Source: Candidatus Latescibacterota bacterium (GTDB lineage: Bacteria; JAAXHH01; JABIQT01). From it: DNA of 15,214 nucleotides. Positions within the stretch are counted from its first letter, which is position 1. Each line of letters opens with the position of its first letter. Positions 1 to 7,725 of this stretch are shown in pieces. Where the stretch lies: contig JABIQT010000739.1 of NCBI GenBank assembly GCA_018667995.1, forward strand, positions 1 to 15,214, written 5' to 3'. A program made the translations under genes and the position numbers. The notes under the pieces were generated by a model, which did no database searches, was not told the origin of the DNA, and saw only the letters and a program-made list of their open reading frames with translations.

Positions 1-1656
1 CCTGGTTGGGCCTTCAGCACTTATGCGTTGTCCGTCATAAGTGGGCCGCACTACTTCGCTTCGGAGGAGAACAGGTGGGTGGAGCTGTTCTTTGAATATC
101 TACCAGCCTGGTTGATTGTGCCTGATCAGAATGGCGCCGTATCCTCCTTTTTTGAAGGGTTGCCGTCGAGTCAAATTGTCCCCTGGCGATTCTGGCTCGT
201 CCCAATGTTTTGGTGGGGTACGTTCTACGTTGCCATGTTCTTTGTCGGAGCATCGATCATGGTGATCCTCAGGAAGCAGTGGGTCGATCACGAAAGACTG
301 GCATTTCCACTGGCCCAGGTGCCCTTGATGCTTATCGACGGCACCGATGACCCGGAGCATATGCCTGCCATTGCGCGCCATCGACTGTTCTGGACAGGTT
401 TCGGTATCACCATTTCGATGCTTGTGTGGAACATGGTAGCATATTTCGACGTCTGGCCATCATTGCCAATCGGCAATCAGGCGGTAACTTCTTTGACGTT
501 TTTCGAGTCATTTCCACCTGTGAATCTGAAGTTTAACCTCCTATTGGCAGGCGTGGCGTACTTTACGCGTGTAGAGGTGTTGCTCAGTGTCTGGTTTTTT
601 TATCTGATTCGGGTGATTGAACAAGGATTGCTGAATCGTGTCGGAATGGTCAACGCTCGGGCCGTGGTCAACCTGCAGCATTTTGGCGGGTTCATCGTAT
701 TTGTCTTGTTCACGCTTTGGATGGCCCGTGCACACCTATATCAGGTGTGGCAGAAATTCCTTGGGAACGCTCCCGAACTGGATGATTCCCGCGAGTTCTT
801 TTCCTATCGCAAAGCAGTTTTCGCTCTTCTGTTCGGCCTGTTCTACATGATGGCCTGGCTATATGCATCGGGCATGTCGCTCCCGGTTGTGGTGCTCTTT
901 CTCGGTTTGCTCGTTCTCGTGTATCTGGGGGTAACTCGCGTCGTAGCTGAGACGGGCCTGGTATCACTCGACCTGCCTCATAATGACGTAAATACGGTCA
1001 CATTGCGGCTGGTCGGTACCGACAATCTTTCGACTCAAAATCTAACTTCATTAACGCTGGCCAACGCCTTTGGTCGAAACTGGCGAACCCTGGGTATGTG
1101 TTCTATGGCGCATACGGCAAAGGTGGGTGATGATATGGGTGGCGTCGGTCGAGGTGTTTTCGTCACCATCGCCCTTACCCTTACCTTGACTTTTCTGACC
1201 GCTGTGTCCTATACCTTGTATCTCGGATACTCAGGCGGTGCTTTTGAGTTTACGGAACCTGCTTTTGTGGCTGGTGCCAGAGGAGTTTGGTCCGGGCTCA
1301 TTTCATCAATTCGAAATGTCAAGATTCTAACGGGTCTGGAGCGCATGTCCTTTGGCGTGGGGGCATTGGTGAGTTTCTTGCTCGTGCTGGCCCATCATCG
1401 TCTGTATTGGTGGCCTCTCCATCCTGTGGGATTCGGTATCGCTCTTACCGTGAGCGTCAACAATGGAATCTTCTCCATTCTTATGGTCTGGCTGATCAAA
1501 ACGATCCTGCTGAGGTTGGGTGGTGTTTCCTTGTACCGAAAGGGGCAGCCCTTTGTAATTGGTATGCTATCGGCCTATGCATTGGGGGTGCTTCTTTCCT
1601 TCCTGGTGGATCTGGTTTGGTTCCCAGGAAACGGGCACGCGATTCACGGTTGGTAA
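1..1656 (+). CDS. DUF6785/DUF6784 OPT-like multi-pass membrane protein, 5' partial
   Basis: The reading frame is open from the first base (PGWAFSTYAL...), so the true start lies upstream and about 551 residues are visible up to TAA at 1654. The protein is very hydrophobic, with roughly a dozen probable membrane segments rich in Trp and Phe, and loops such as FPLAQVPLMLI and GRNWRTLGM. This pattern, including the C-terminal block with HHRLYWWPLHPVGFG followed by two or three more helices, matches my memory of the DUF6785 plus DUF6784 proteins. These resemble oligopeptide-transporter (OPT) family permeases and are common in Planctomycetota, Armatimonadota and Latescibacterota-like genomes. The substrate is unknown. 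A TTG at 28 could be read as a start but is probably internal, because the upstream residues continue the same hydrophobic pattern. A 103-nt gap separates it from the kinase gene. The family call is from recognition; the transport role is inferred. Confidence 0.8.
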   Translation, partial: PGWAFSTYALSVISGPHYFASEENRWVELFFEYLPAWLIVPDQNGAVSSFFEGLPSSQIVPWRFWLVPMFWWGTFYVAMFFVGASIMVILRKQWVDHERLAFPLAQVPLMLIDGTDDPEHMPAIARHRLFWTGFGITISMLVWNMVAYFDVWPSLPIGNQAVTSLTFFESFPPVNLKFNLLLAGVAYFTRVEVLLSVWFFYLIRVIEQGLLNRVGMVNARAVVNLQHFGGFIVFVLFTLWMARAHLYQVWQKFLGNAPELDDSREFFSYRKAVFALLFGLFYMMAWLYASGMSLPVVVLFLGLLVLVYLGVTRVVAETGLVSLDLPHNDVNTVTLRLVGTDNLSTQNLTSLTLANAFGRNWRTLGMCSMAHTAKVGDDMGGVGRGVFVTIALTLTLTFLTAVSYTLYLGYSGGAFEFTEPAFVAGARGVWSGLISSIRNVKILTGLERMSFGVGALVSFLLVLAHHRLYWWPLHPVGFGIALTVSVNNGIFSILMVWLIKTILLRLGGVSLYRKGQPFVIGMLSAYALGVLLSFLVDLVWFPGNGHAIHGW

Positions 1657-1759
1657 TATGTGGGAAGGCTATTGAGAAATCCCTTGCGCGGAGCCGTTGG
1701 GTAGAACATCAATACGGATCGAAAGTCCATGAAAGAATACACTTCCGGGGACCGGAAAC

Positions 1760-3544
1760 ATGACTGATTCCAGCGACACAAAACCGAATAGGACGAAGGC
1801 GGTCGCCTCGATGGATCAGCGGTTGCTCAGGAAAGTAAGAGAACTCGATACGTTATACCAGATCAGTACACGACTTCAGAAACTCACCTCCACAGAAAAT
1901 CTTGAACAGGAGATCATTGACGTCCTGGCATCGACCATGGGATACCAGTTTGGTGCCGTTCTTCTGATTGATGAGGAGAGTGGAGAGATGTCACCGTACG
2001 CCGTGATTCGGGGCCAGATGGATGAACAGGCGCATGCGTTTGATAAGGATTTCGTGGCATCACAGAAGCTTATGGTAGGACGAGGTATTACTGGCTGGGT
2101 CGCGGAGAAGGGGCAGAGCGCCTGTGTCGGCGATGTTCGTGAGGATGCCCGTTATTTTGGTGTACGAACGAGCATTCGCTCTGAGCTCTGTGTGCCACTA
2201 AAGGTGGACGACAGGGTCATTGGAATTATCAATATTGAGAACACCAGCGTCGACGCCTACAATTTAGATGATCTTATGTTTATGGAGGCAGTCGCCAATC
2301 AGGTAGCTATTGCTATTGAGAATACGCGGCTGCACCAACAACTGCAGCAACAGGCGAACGATCTTGAGAAGCACGTCCATGAACGCACTGCCGAACTGAG
2401 TGCGGCAAATGATCGGCTTACGCGGGAAATAGAGGATCGTACTCGGACTGAAGAAGAGCTTGAACGGTCCGTGTCTCTATTTCAGACAACGCTGGAGTCA
2501 ACGGCTGACGGTATTCTAGTGCTCGACAATGCGGGCAATAACATTGTAACGTTCAATCAGAGATTTCTTGCTATGTGGCATATTCCATCAGCATTGGCCA
2601 TTTCTGGAAACGATGATGATCTGTTGAAGTTTGTGCTCAAACAACTGAAGGATCCTCAAGGATTCCTTGCGCGAGTAAAGGCGCTGTACCGCGATCCTGA
2701 AGCCGAGGATTACGACATGTTGGAGTTCGAGGATGGCCGGCTCTTTGAACGATACTCCTATCCACAGCGCCTAGGAGATGAAATCATCGGCCGTGTCTGG
2801 AGTTTTCGTGACATATCGGAGAGAGAAAAACTGGGCCGCATGAAGGATGAATTCATATCTGTGGTCAGTCACGAATTGCGTACGCCATTAACATCGATTC
2901 ACGGTGCCTTGAAACTATTGCTGGGAGGAGTTGGCGGTGACCTTAGGAAGGATGTAAGGGATCTACTCGATCTGGCCCTGAACAACAGCAACCGCTTGGC
3001 GCTCCTGGTTGACGATATCCTGGATCTGGAGAAGATTGAATCGGGTCAAATGGTGTTCGACAACAAGGCGATTGAACTCTCGGGAATCATCAGACAATCC
3101 ATAGAGGCCAATAGACCCTACGGCGAAAAATACCATATAACCTATCAGGTCGGAGCGCTCATATCCGATGTAGAGGTGATGGTCGATCCTGACAGGTTAA
3201 TGCAGGTAATGGGCAATCTGTTGTCAAACGCCGCCAAGTTTTCTCCAGCCGGCGAGTCTGTTATGGTGCGGATGATTCGGATGGACGGGGACGTGCGTGT
3301 TCAGATAGAGGACCGAGGCCCGGGCATTCCTGAAGATGAGGGATCACAGGTTTTTCAGAAATTCTATCAGGCGGATGCTTCTGATGCGCGCGAAAAAGGT
3401 GGGACCGGTCTGGGACTCAGCATCTGTCAATCCATCGTGGAGCGCTTGAACGGTAGGATAGGGTTTCTACCCAATGAAAACCAGGGCACGGTTTTCTACT
3501 TTGATCTCCCTATCTGGAAGAGATCCCCTGACCTCGCTGGTTGA
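1760..3544 (+). CDS. Soluble GAF-PAS sensor histidine kinase
   Basis: This 594-aa protein has no membrane segment, so it should sense a cytoplasmic signal and autophosphorylate. Domains in order: a short helix (about 18-40), a GAF domain (about 45-190, with VGRGITGWVAE at 106-116 and SELCVPLKVDDRVIGIINIE at 141-160), a coiled coil (about 190-238), a PAS domain (about 240-355), HisKA with phosphoacceptor His371 in SHELRTPL, and a HATPase_c domain. The ATPase domain has all the expected boxes: N box NLLSNAAK (486-493), EDRGPGIP (517-524), and GGTGLGLS (547-554). The chosen ATG at 1760 has GGGG nine bases upstream; the ATG at 1811 (Met18), with GAAGGCGG before it, is an alternative start that would not remove any domain. 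No response regulator is visible nearby, so it appears to be an orphan kinase in this window. The ligand of the GAF and PAS domains cannot be read from sequence. Confidence 0.93.
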   Translation: MTDSSDTKPNRTKAVASMDQRLLRKVRELDTLYQISTRLQKLTSTENLEQEIIDVLASTMGYQFGAVLLIDEESGEMSPYAVIRGQMDEQAHAFDKDFVASQKLMVGRGITGWVAEKGQSACVGDVREDARYFGVRTSIRSELCVPLKVDDRVIGIINIENTSVDAYNLDDLMFMEAVANQVAIAIENTRLHQQLQQQANDLEKHVHERTAELSAANDRLTREIEDRTRTEEELERSVSLFQTTLESTADGILVLDNAGNNIVTFNQRFLAMWHIPSALAISGNDDDLLKFVLKQLKDPQGFLARVKALYRDPEAEDYDMLEFEDGRLFERYSYPQRLGDEIIGRVWSFRDISEREKLGRMKDEFISVVSHELRTPLTSIHGALKLLLGGVGGDLRKDVRDLLDLALNNSNRLALLVDDILDLEKIESGQMVFDNKAIELSGIIRQSIEANRPYGEKYHITYQVGALISDVEVMVDPDRLMQVMGNLLSNAAKFSPAGESVMVRMIRMDGDVRVQIEDRGPGIPEDEGSQVFQKFYQADASDAREKGGTGLGLSICQSIVERLNGRIGFLPNENQGTVFYFDLPIWKRSPDLAG

Positions 3545-3576
3545 CATCGACTTGCACGCCAATTAGTGGCCACACG

Positions 3577-3625
3577 AAAAAAAACGAAAAAAAAGTCCCT
3601 GATTGTTTTTTTGTGCATATATTAT
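3577..3625 (+). promoter_or_regulatory. Possible rho promoter with A-tract UP-like element
   Basis: TATTAT at 3620-3625 differs from the consensus -10 box by one base and would give a start near 3632. The two A-tracts at 3577-3594 would then lie at about -38 to -55, where an UP element sits. There is no good -35 box at the right spacing (about 3597-3602 reads CCCTGA), so the call is weak. Transcription from here would give rho an untranslated leader of about 555 nt. Confidence 0.3.
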
Positions 3626-4170
3626 ATCACAAGTCTGCAAACTTTGTCCCGACTGGTTAGGGTAAATCAGTTCGTGGTTCGGGTACAGGGATAAAACCAA
3701 TCTCTGAAACGCGAGACCCTAGAGCGAACTTGATATTGATCCGTTCTTGAGCAGACTCTTAGAAAGACGAGTTCCTCGCCTTTCCAGACCTCAACGATTT
3801 CAGCGCATACCATTATTAAAATCTTCTGAATAATCGCATACGGCTGGTCTTGTCATTCGAGCCGGCTTATATCTCCAGTCCAACCGCCTTGTCACGTCAC
3901 GTGAATCGTCGGTGGACCCTTCGTGCACCATACGTTCCTGATCGATATGCAACCGATCATCGGAGCCTTTCCCAACCACCCGCATCTTTCCAACATGCCC
4001 GGAATATCAAGTCCCCGTATACGGCACACTGCTTGCCATGAGCCTGCCAGGGATCCAATACATATCTTCAGAAATGAACCCATCCATCTTCTCGCGTTTC
4101 ACGGTCCTCGCAAGCGGCCGAATCGCAGAATATCGTAGACACGAGCCTGGTCGTTGACCGGGCGACCCTC

Positions 4171-4176
4171 AGGAGG
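4171..4176 (+). promoter_or_regulatory. Ribosome binding site of rho
   Basis: AGGAGG lies ten bases before the ATG at 4187 and decides that start over the in-frame TTG at 4154, which lies upstream of this site. Confidence 0.85.
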
Positions 4177-4186
4177 CCATCGCAAG

Positions 4187-5437
4187 ATGCACATTCTGGA
4201 ATTAAAAGCAAACTCCCTACCCGAACTAAACAAGATTGCACAGGACCTTGGAATCGAAGGAGCCTCTGGGCTTCGGAAACAGGAATTGATTTTCAGTATA
4301 CTACAAGCACAGACCGAGCAGGACGGTGTCATTTTCGCGGAGGGTGTGCTGGAGGTGCTGCCCGACAATCGCAATGGCTTCCTTCGGTCGGCTGACTACA
4401 GCTATCTTCCCGGTCCGGACGATATTTATGTAGCATTGTCTCAAGTCAAACGGTTTGATCTAAGAACTGGTGATACGATTTCGGGTCAGATCCGGCCGCC
4501 CAAGAATGGTGAGCGGCATTTCGCATTGTTGCGTGTCGACTCAGTCAACTTTGAGACGCCTGAGATCGCGGAGCAGCGTGCGTTATTTGACAATCTGACG
4601 CCTATTTACCCTCTTGAGCGGCTCAATCTGGAGTACGTTCCGGATAAGCTTTCTACCCGTGTGATGGACTTGTTGGCACCAATCGGAAAAGGGCAGCGTG
4701 GTCTCATAGTCTCTCCTCCAAAAGCGGGCAAGACCATGCTTCTTCAGGAGATCGCCAATGCTATCACAACCAACCATCCGGAAGTAACGTTGATGGTTCT
4801 TTTGATCGATGAGCGGCCGGAAGAAGTCACGGATATGGCCCGATCGGTCCACGGAGAAGTCGTCAGTTCCACATTTGACGAGCCGCCTGATAGACATGTG
4901 GCAGTGGCTGATATTGTTCTTGAGAAGGCCAAACGCCTGGTGGAGCATGGAAAGGACGTCGTCATCCTGCTGGACAGTATCACGCGTCTCGCACGGGCGT
5001 ACAACGCCATTACCCCACACAGTGGCAAGATCCTGTCGGGTGGTATCGATGCCAACGCATTACAGAAGCCTCGACGCTTCTTTGGTGCGGCACGAAATAT
5101 CGAGGAGGGCGGAAGCCTGACCATCGTGGCTACGGCACTGATAGAAACAGGAAGCCGAATGGACGATGGGATTTATGAGGAGTTCAAGGGTACGGGTAAT
5201 ATGGAGCTGGAGCTCACACGTAAACTTGCCAATCGCTGGATCTTCCCGGCCATCGATCTGAGTATGTCTTCAACCAGAAAATCCGAGCTCTTGCTTGAGC
5301 CTGAAATCCTCCAGAAGGTCATTATTCTGAGGAAGTTCCTCGACGGTCTAGGCCCGGTTGAAGCCATGGAATTACTTGTGGAACGTATCTCTCGAACCAA
5401 GTCAAATGTGCAGTTCCTCAAGTCGATGAACGACTGA
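4187..5437 (+). CDS. rho: Transcription termination factor Rho
   Basis: Rho is a hexameric RNA-dependent ATPase that loads on C-rich nascent RNA and releases RNA polymerase. This copy has 416 residues, close to the 419 of E. coli, and lacks the N-terminal insertion seen in some actinobacterial and Bacteroidota Rho proteins. The N-terminal helical domain (about 1-45) is followed by the cold-shock-like RNA-binding domain (about 48-120) with [20 protein letters not shown] at 63-82. The ATPase core has Walker A PPKAGKT (177-183, Lys182), Walker [17 protein letters not shown] (Asp263), the Q-loop segment [14 protein letters not shown] (279-292), the R-loop region [11 protein letters not shown] (331-341) and an arginine-finger candidate Arg364 in STRKSELL. 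Start choice: ATG at 4187 has a perfect AGGAGG at 4171-4176, ten bases away, and begins the usual helical domain; the upstream TTG at 4154 would add 11 unlikely residues. It stands alone, with long non-coding DNA on both sides. Confidence 0.98.
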   Translation: MHILELKANSLPELNKIAQDLGIEGASGLRKQELIFSILQAQTEQDGVIFAEGVLEVLPDNRNGFLRSADYSYLPGPDDIYVALSQVKRFDLRTGDTISGQIRPPKNGERHFALLRVDSVNFETPEIAEQRALFDNLTPIYPLERLNLEYVPDKLSTRVMDLLAPIGKGQRGLIVSPPKAGKTMLLQEIANAITTNHPEVTLMVLLIDERPEEVTDMARSVHGEVVSSTFDEPPDRHVAVADIVLEKAKRLVEHGKDVVILLDSITRLARAYNAITPHSGKILSGGIDANALQKPRRFFGAARNIEEGGSLTIVATALIETGSRMDDGIYEEFKGTGNMELELTRKLANRWIFPAIDLSMSSTRKSELLLEPEILQKVIILRKFLDGLGPVEAMELLVERISRTKSNVQFLKSMND

Positions 5438-6013
5438 TCTGCCCGCCATGTCTCTATCGTCGTCCAGGATCAATCTGATCCCTGCAGCGACTTGATGCCG
5501 AGTATAAACAGAAAGCGTCTGCGACGAGGGACCACTGGATACCTACATCTGAGCCGAGACAGCCACGTGTCAGAGTTTTTCATGGCCACTGGTAGCCCCA
5601 GATGCAATCAGGGAATCCCATCTCAAACTTCGTTTTGCACGATCAGTTGCATGAATACCGGATGGCGTCGTTACAGTCCTACGCAGTATTAGACCCTCTC
5701 GCGGCTTCGCCCTATCATGCACCCAGACACGTCCATTACACACCTATTGTATCGCCCCCGTGAGATTCCATCATCTGTATTGCGTCCGAGACGATAGCTA
5801 TTTCAAATGCATCCATGCCGGCGGGTTCCTACTTCAAGCGTGTGGGGTGCTGTCTCCCGTATTCCAGCGAGAGACTATGCCACTCTGACGATTGTCGCCA
5901 ATGTTGCCGCCTCGTTCATCTTACTATCAAAGGATCGTTTTCAAGTAGTCTATTTCTCTGCGGCTACGCATGGATCTGATCGCTGAACCTTCGCAGACCT
6001 ACCTGCTCTCTCC
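5438..6013. other. Intergenic region between convergent rho and dehydratase genes
   Basis: This 576-nt stretch lies between the 3' ends of two convergent genes and holds no gene I can support. The open frame at 5492-5692 (66 codons) has no ribosome binding site and looks random. On the plus strand it is C-rich: the 60 bases 5701-5760 contain 25 C and 10 G by my count. That suits a Rho-dependent terminator for rho itself, although the placement is inferred. The only hairpin near the rho stop is a short GGATCA/TGATCC stem at about 5467-5482 without a T-run, so it is not an intrinsic terminator. I also see no tRNA or repeat here. Confidence 0.4.
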
Positions 6014-7141
6014 CTAGAAATCAGACACCGAGTTATCCTCCGAATGACGCCGCATGTTTCTGAGGCGCCAGTCTTTTAGCCTATTAGCCTCCAAACCCTC
6101 CTCCGAGATCTCGAAACCGAGACCTGGTCCTTGGGGTAGCTCGATGAAGCCATTGTCGAATTTCAGAGGCTCTACGAACATGGCATCACCCGCACCCCCG
6201 CCGAATTCCTGTATCATGAAATTGGGTGTGGCGGCCATTGCCTGGATGGACGCAGCAACGCCCACGGGGTCCGCAGCTGAGTGCGGAGCCAAAGCGATAT
6301 AGTGTACCTCCGCCATCGCAGCGATCTTTCGCATTTCCAGAATTCCACCGCAGTGACGGATATCCGGTTGAAGGATCGCGGCCGCTTTCTTCTCGACGAT
6401 CTCTCGGAATCCCCACCGTGTTGTATTCCGTTCGCCTGTAGCAATCGGTATTGTTGTGGATCGACTGATTTCGAGCAGGGCGTCGATGTTCTCCGGATGT
6501 GTGGGCTCCTCCACAAACATGGGGCGGTAGGGTTCGAGTTCCTTCAAGAGGATCTTTGCCATGGCGGGGCTCACGGCGCGATGAAAATCGACGGCGACGT
6601 CAATGTCAGCTCCTACGGCTTCCCGAATTGCCGCGACACGTGCCACGATCCGATCGGCCATAGCCGGTGTGTCGATGTATCGTACGGGATCTGGAAATGG
6701 CGTCGTCTTTAGTGCAGTGAAACCTTCCTCTACCCGTGATATGGCATTCTGTGCGTAATCTTCTGGCGCCTGTCCGCCCCCAACACCCCCGTAGACACGG
6801 AGCCGATCCCGGCACGATCCGCCAAGCAACCTCCATACCGGTGCATTGAGTGACTTGCCCAATATGTCCAGGCAAGCCTGTTCGATCCCACTCAGTGCGG
6901 ACAGCATGACCGGCATTTGACGACTGTAACTCGACCGGAAGAGGGCCTGCCAGTGGTCTTCAATTTGTCGAGGATCCCTACCTATCAGATAGTCTGCCAT
7001 GTCATGGATTGCCCGTTCTACAGTTCGTCCATGTTCGTAATTCATGGGGGAACCGTAGCCCGTCAAATCCTCGTCCGTGTAGATTTTAAGCAGTAGCCCT
7101 CGTTGAATGAGCGGAATTACCTCCATCTTTCTGATTTTCAT
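6014..7141 (-). CDS. Enolase-superfamily sugar-acid dehydratase, DgoD-like
   Basis: The 375-aa product belongs to the mandelate racemase subgroup of the enolase superfamily and most resembles D-galactonate dehydratase (DgoD, 382 aa in E. coli), which removes water from an aldonic acid to give a 2-keto-3-deoxy acid. Visible residues: an N-terminal capping domain (about 1-115, with YLIGRDPRQIEDHW), Lys145, VDFHRAVSP with Asp185 and His187, MFVEEP with Glu211, ATGER with Glu237, QPDIRHCGG with Asp260, and LAPHS with His287. These match the DgoD metal ligands and acid/base residues at an offset of two, and the tail WRLRNMRRHSEDNSVSDF closely follows the DgoD C-terminus. The start is ATG at 7141, preceded by GAGGGGG (7150-7156); a start at 7216 would add 25 residues and overlap the upstream gene. 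The exact sugar acid is uncertain, because members of this family differ in substrate. Confidence 0.9.
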   Translation of the reverse strand: MKIRKMEVIPLIQRGLLLKIYTDEDLTGYGSPMNYEHGRTVERAIHDMADYLIGRDPRQIEDHWQALFRSSYSRQMPVMLSALSGIEQACLDILGKSLNAPVWRLLGGSCRDRLRVYGGVGGGQAPEDYAQNAISRVEEGFTALKTTPFPDPVRYIDTPAMADRIVARVAAIREAVGADIDVAVDFHRAVSPAMAKILLKELEPYRPMFVEEPTHPENIDALLEISRSTTIPIATGERNTTRWGFREIVEKKAAAILQPDIRHCGGILEMRKIAAMAEVHYIALAPHSAADPVGVAASIQAMAATPNFMIQEFGGGAGDAMFVEPLKFDNGFIELPQGPGLGFEISEEGLEANRLKDWRLRNMRRHSEDNSVSDF

Positions 7142-7149
7142 ATGCAGAT

Positions 7150-7156
7150 CCCCCTC
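7150..7156 (-). promoter_or_regulatory. Ribosome binding site of the DgoD-like gene
   Basis: On the minus strand GAGGGGG lies eight bases before the ATG at 7141. It falls just after the stop of the 88-aa gene and decides the start against the longer frame opening at 7216. Confidence 0.7.
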
Positions 7157-7160
7157 TGGG

Positions 7161-7427
7161 TCAAAGGACTTCCCCCGCAATCTGTCGGCCATCAATGCAG
7201 ATCTGTAGTCGAACACTGAGCAATGCCTTGGCGTAGACCTCTACACTGTAAATTCTGTTTTCGTGGCTGAGAGAAGCCGCCAGAATGCGTTTCTTTACCG
7301 TAAAGATGCGCTGTTTGCTCGTGTCCTCACATATATCGTCAATATAGAGTTCTGCTTCATTGGTCCATGTGCTGAATGCCCTGATGTTGTGGCCTTTGAA
7401 TAATGCGACGCATTCGACGCCTGACAT
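7161..7427 (-). CDS. Small uncharacterised 88-aa protein
   Basis: I do not recognise a named family. The protein has no signal peptide and no long hydrophobic helix. Its middle and end look like alternating beta strands: RAFSTWTNEAELYIDD (about 16-31) and YSVEVYAKALLSVRLQICID (about 60-79), then GRQIAGE. The pattern 'ELY-I-D ... VEVY-KALLSV-L-ICIDG--I-G' resembles short conserved hypothetical proteins that I have a vague memory of in proteobacteria; I cannot name them. The start is ATG at 7427, because AAGGAG lies ten bases upstream (7438-7443); a GTG at 7499 would give 112 residues but has no such site. It ends 19 nt before the dehydratase start on the same strand, so the two are probably one operon. 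Function is unknown. Confidence 0.7.
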   Translation of the reverse strand: MSGVECVALFKGHNIRAFSTWTNEAELYIDDICEDTSKQRIFTVKKRILAASLSHENRIYSVEVYAKALLSVRLQICIDGRQIAGEVL

Positions 7428-7437
7428 TGATAATCTG

Positions 7438-7443
7438 CTCCTT
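7438..7443 (-). promoter_or_regulatory. Ribosome binding site of the 88-aa gene
   Basis: On the minus strand AAGGAG lies ten bases before ATG 7427. It supports both the reality of this short gene and its internal start over GTG 7499. Confidence 0.65.
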
Positions 7444-7658
7444 GTAGAATGATTAATGCTGAATTCCACGGGATGATCATTGAGCGACTGTATGAGCACC
7501 TTATTGATCGTTGACGCAACGAAACTGATCTGTTACGGTCCAGCAAATTGTCGGGTCTCACTTCTGCAAGCCGCTTTCGTAATCTTGCTCTCAGCGGACT
7601 CAATATAAGGCGTCTGAGCCACGGCGTCAGGCGGAATAAGACGGTCTTTTATATGTGG

Positions 7659-7686
7659 TTGACCAAGGTCGGGGCAGGACTATATT
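7659..7686 (+). promoter_or_regulatory. Sigma70-like promoter for the GNAT-glpD operon
   Basis: TTGACC (7659-7664), a 16-base spacer and TATATT (7681-7686) make a good match to the -35 and -10 boxes. Transcription would begin near 7693, about 33 bases before the ATG at 7726. A small GACC-AA-GGTC inverted repeat (7661-7670) overlaps the -35 box and could be a binding site, but it is too short to rely on. The rest of the 298-nt divergent region (7428-7725) shows no gene. The minus-strand promoter for the 88-aa gene must also lie there, but I cannot place it. Confidence 0.6.
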
Positions 7687-7725
7687 AACTGAGCCGAAGT
7701 TGATAACTGATGCACGGGAGATAGT

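Larger units (their letters stand above)
3545..4186 (+). promoter_or_regulatory. Long C-rich non-coding leader of rho
   Basis: This 642-nt stretch has no convincing gene. Its left end carries two 8-base A-tracts (3577-3584 and 3587-3594), a 7-base T-tract (3606-3612) and an AT-rich box, after which the DNA becomes C-rich and G-poor on the coding strand: the 60 bases 3961-4020 hold 24 C and 9 G by my count. Such C>G stretches with little structure are what Rho utilisation (rut) sites look like, and E. coli rho is known to be autoregulated by Rho-dependent attenuation in its leader. A 6-bp hairpin (TGATCG 3939-3944 with CGATCA 3954-3959) and the 10-bp palindrome CCGTATACGG (4015-4024) lie in it, but both could be chance. 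Open frames at 3850-4041 and 3923-4138 lack ribosome binding sites and look random. The regulatory role is an inference. Confidence 0.45.

Noticed and set aside
3655-3690. GGTTCGGGT stretch recalling a tRNA T-arm
   Set aside because: No acceptor, anticodon or D-arm pairing could be fitted around it.
4015-4024. Perfect 10-bp palindrome CCGTATACGG
   Set aside because: About fifteen such palindromes are expected by chance in 15 kb, and there is no second copy nearby.
3850-4138. Open frames in the rho leader (3850-4041 and 3923-4138, plus; 3892-4083, minus)
   Set aside because: They have no ribosome binding site, and their composition follows the C-rich DNA rather than a protein pattern. They overlap each other in different frames.
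4583-5124. Long antisense frames within rho (4583-5020 and 4744-5124, minus; 4809-5120, plus)
   Set aside because: They are shadows of the conserved rho reading frame and show no protein signature.
5492-5692. 66-codon open frame downstream of rho
   Set aside because: No Shine-Dalgarno, no recognisable motif and a length expected by chance.
7142-7216. Longer start for the DgoD-like gene at 7216
   Set aside because: It would add 25 residues before the normal family N-terminus, overlaps the 88-aa gene, and has a poorer ribosome binding site than ATG 7141.
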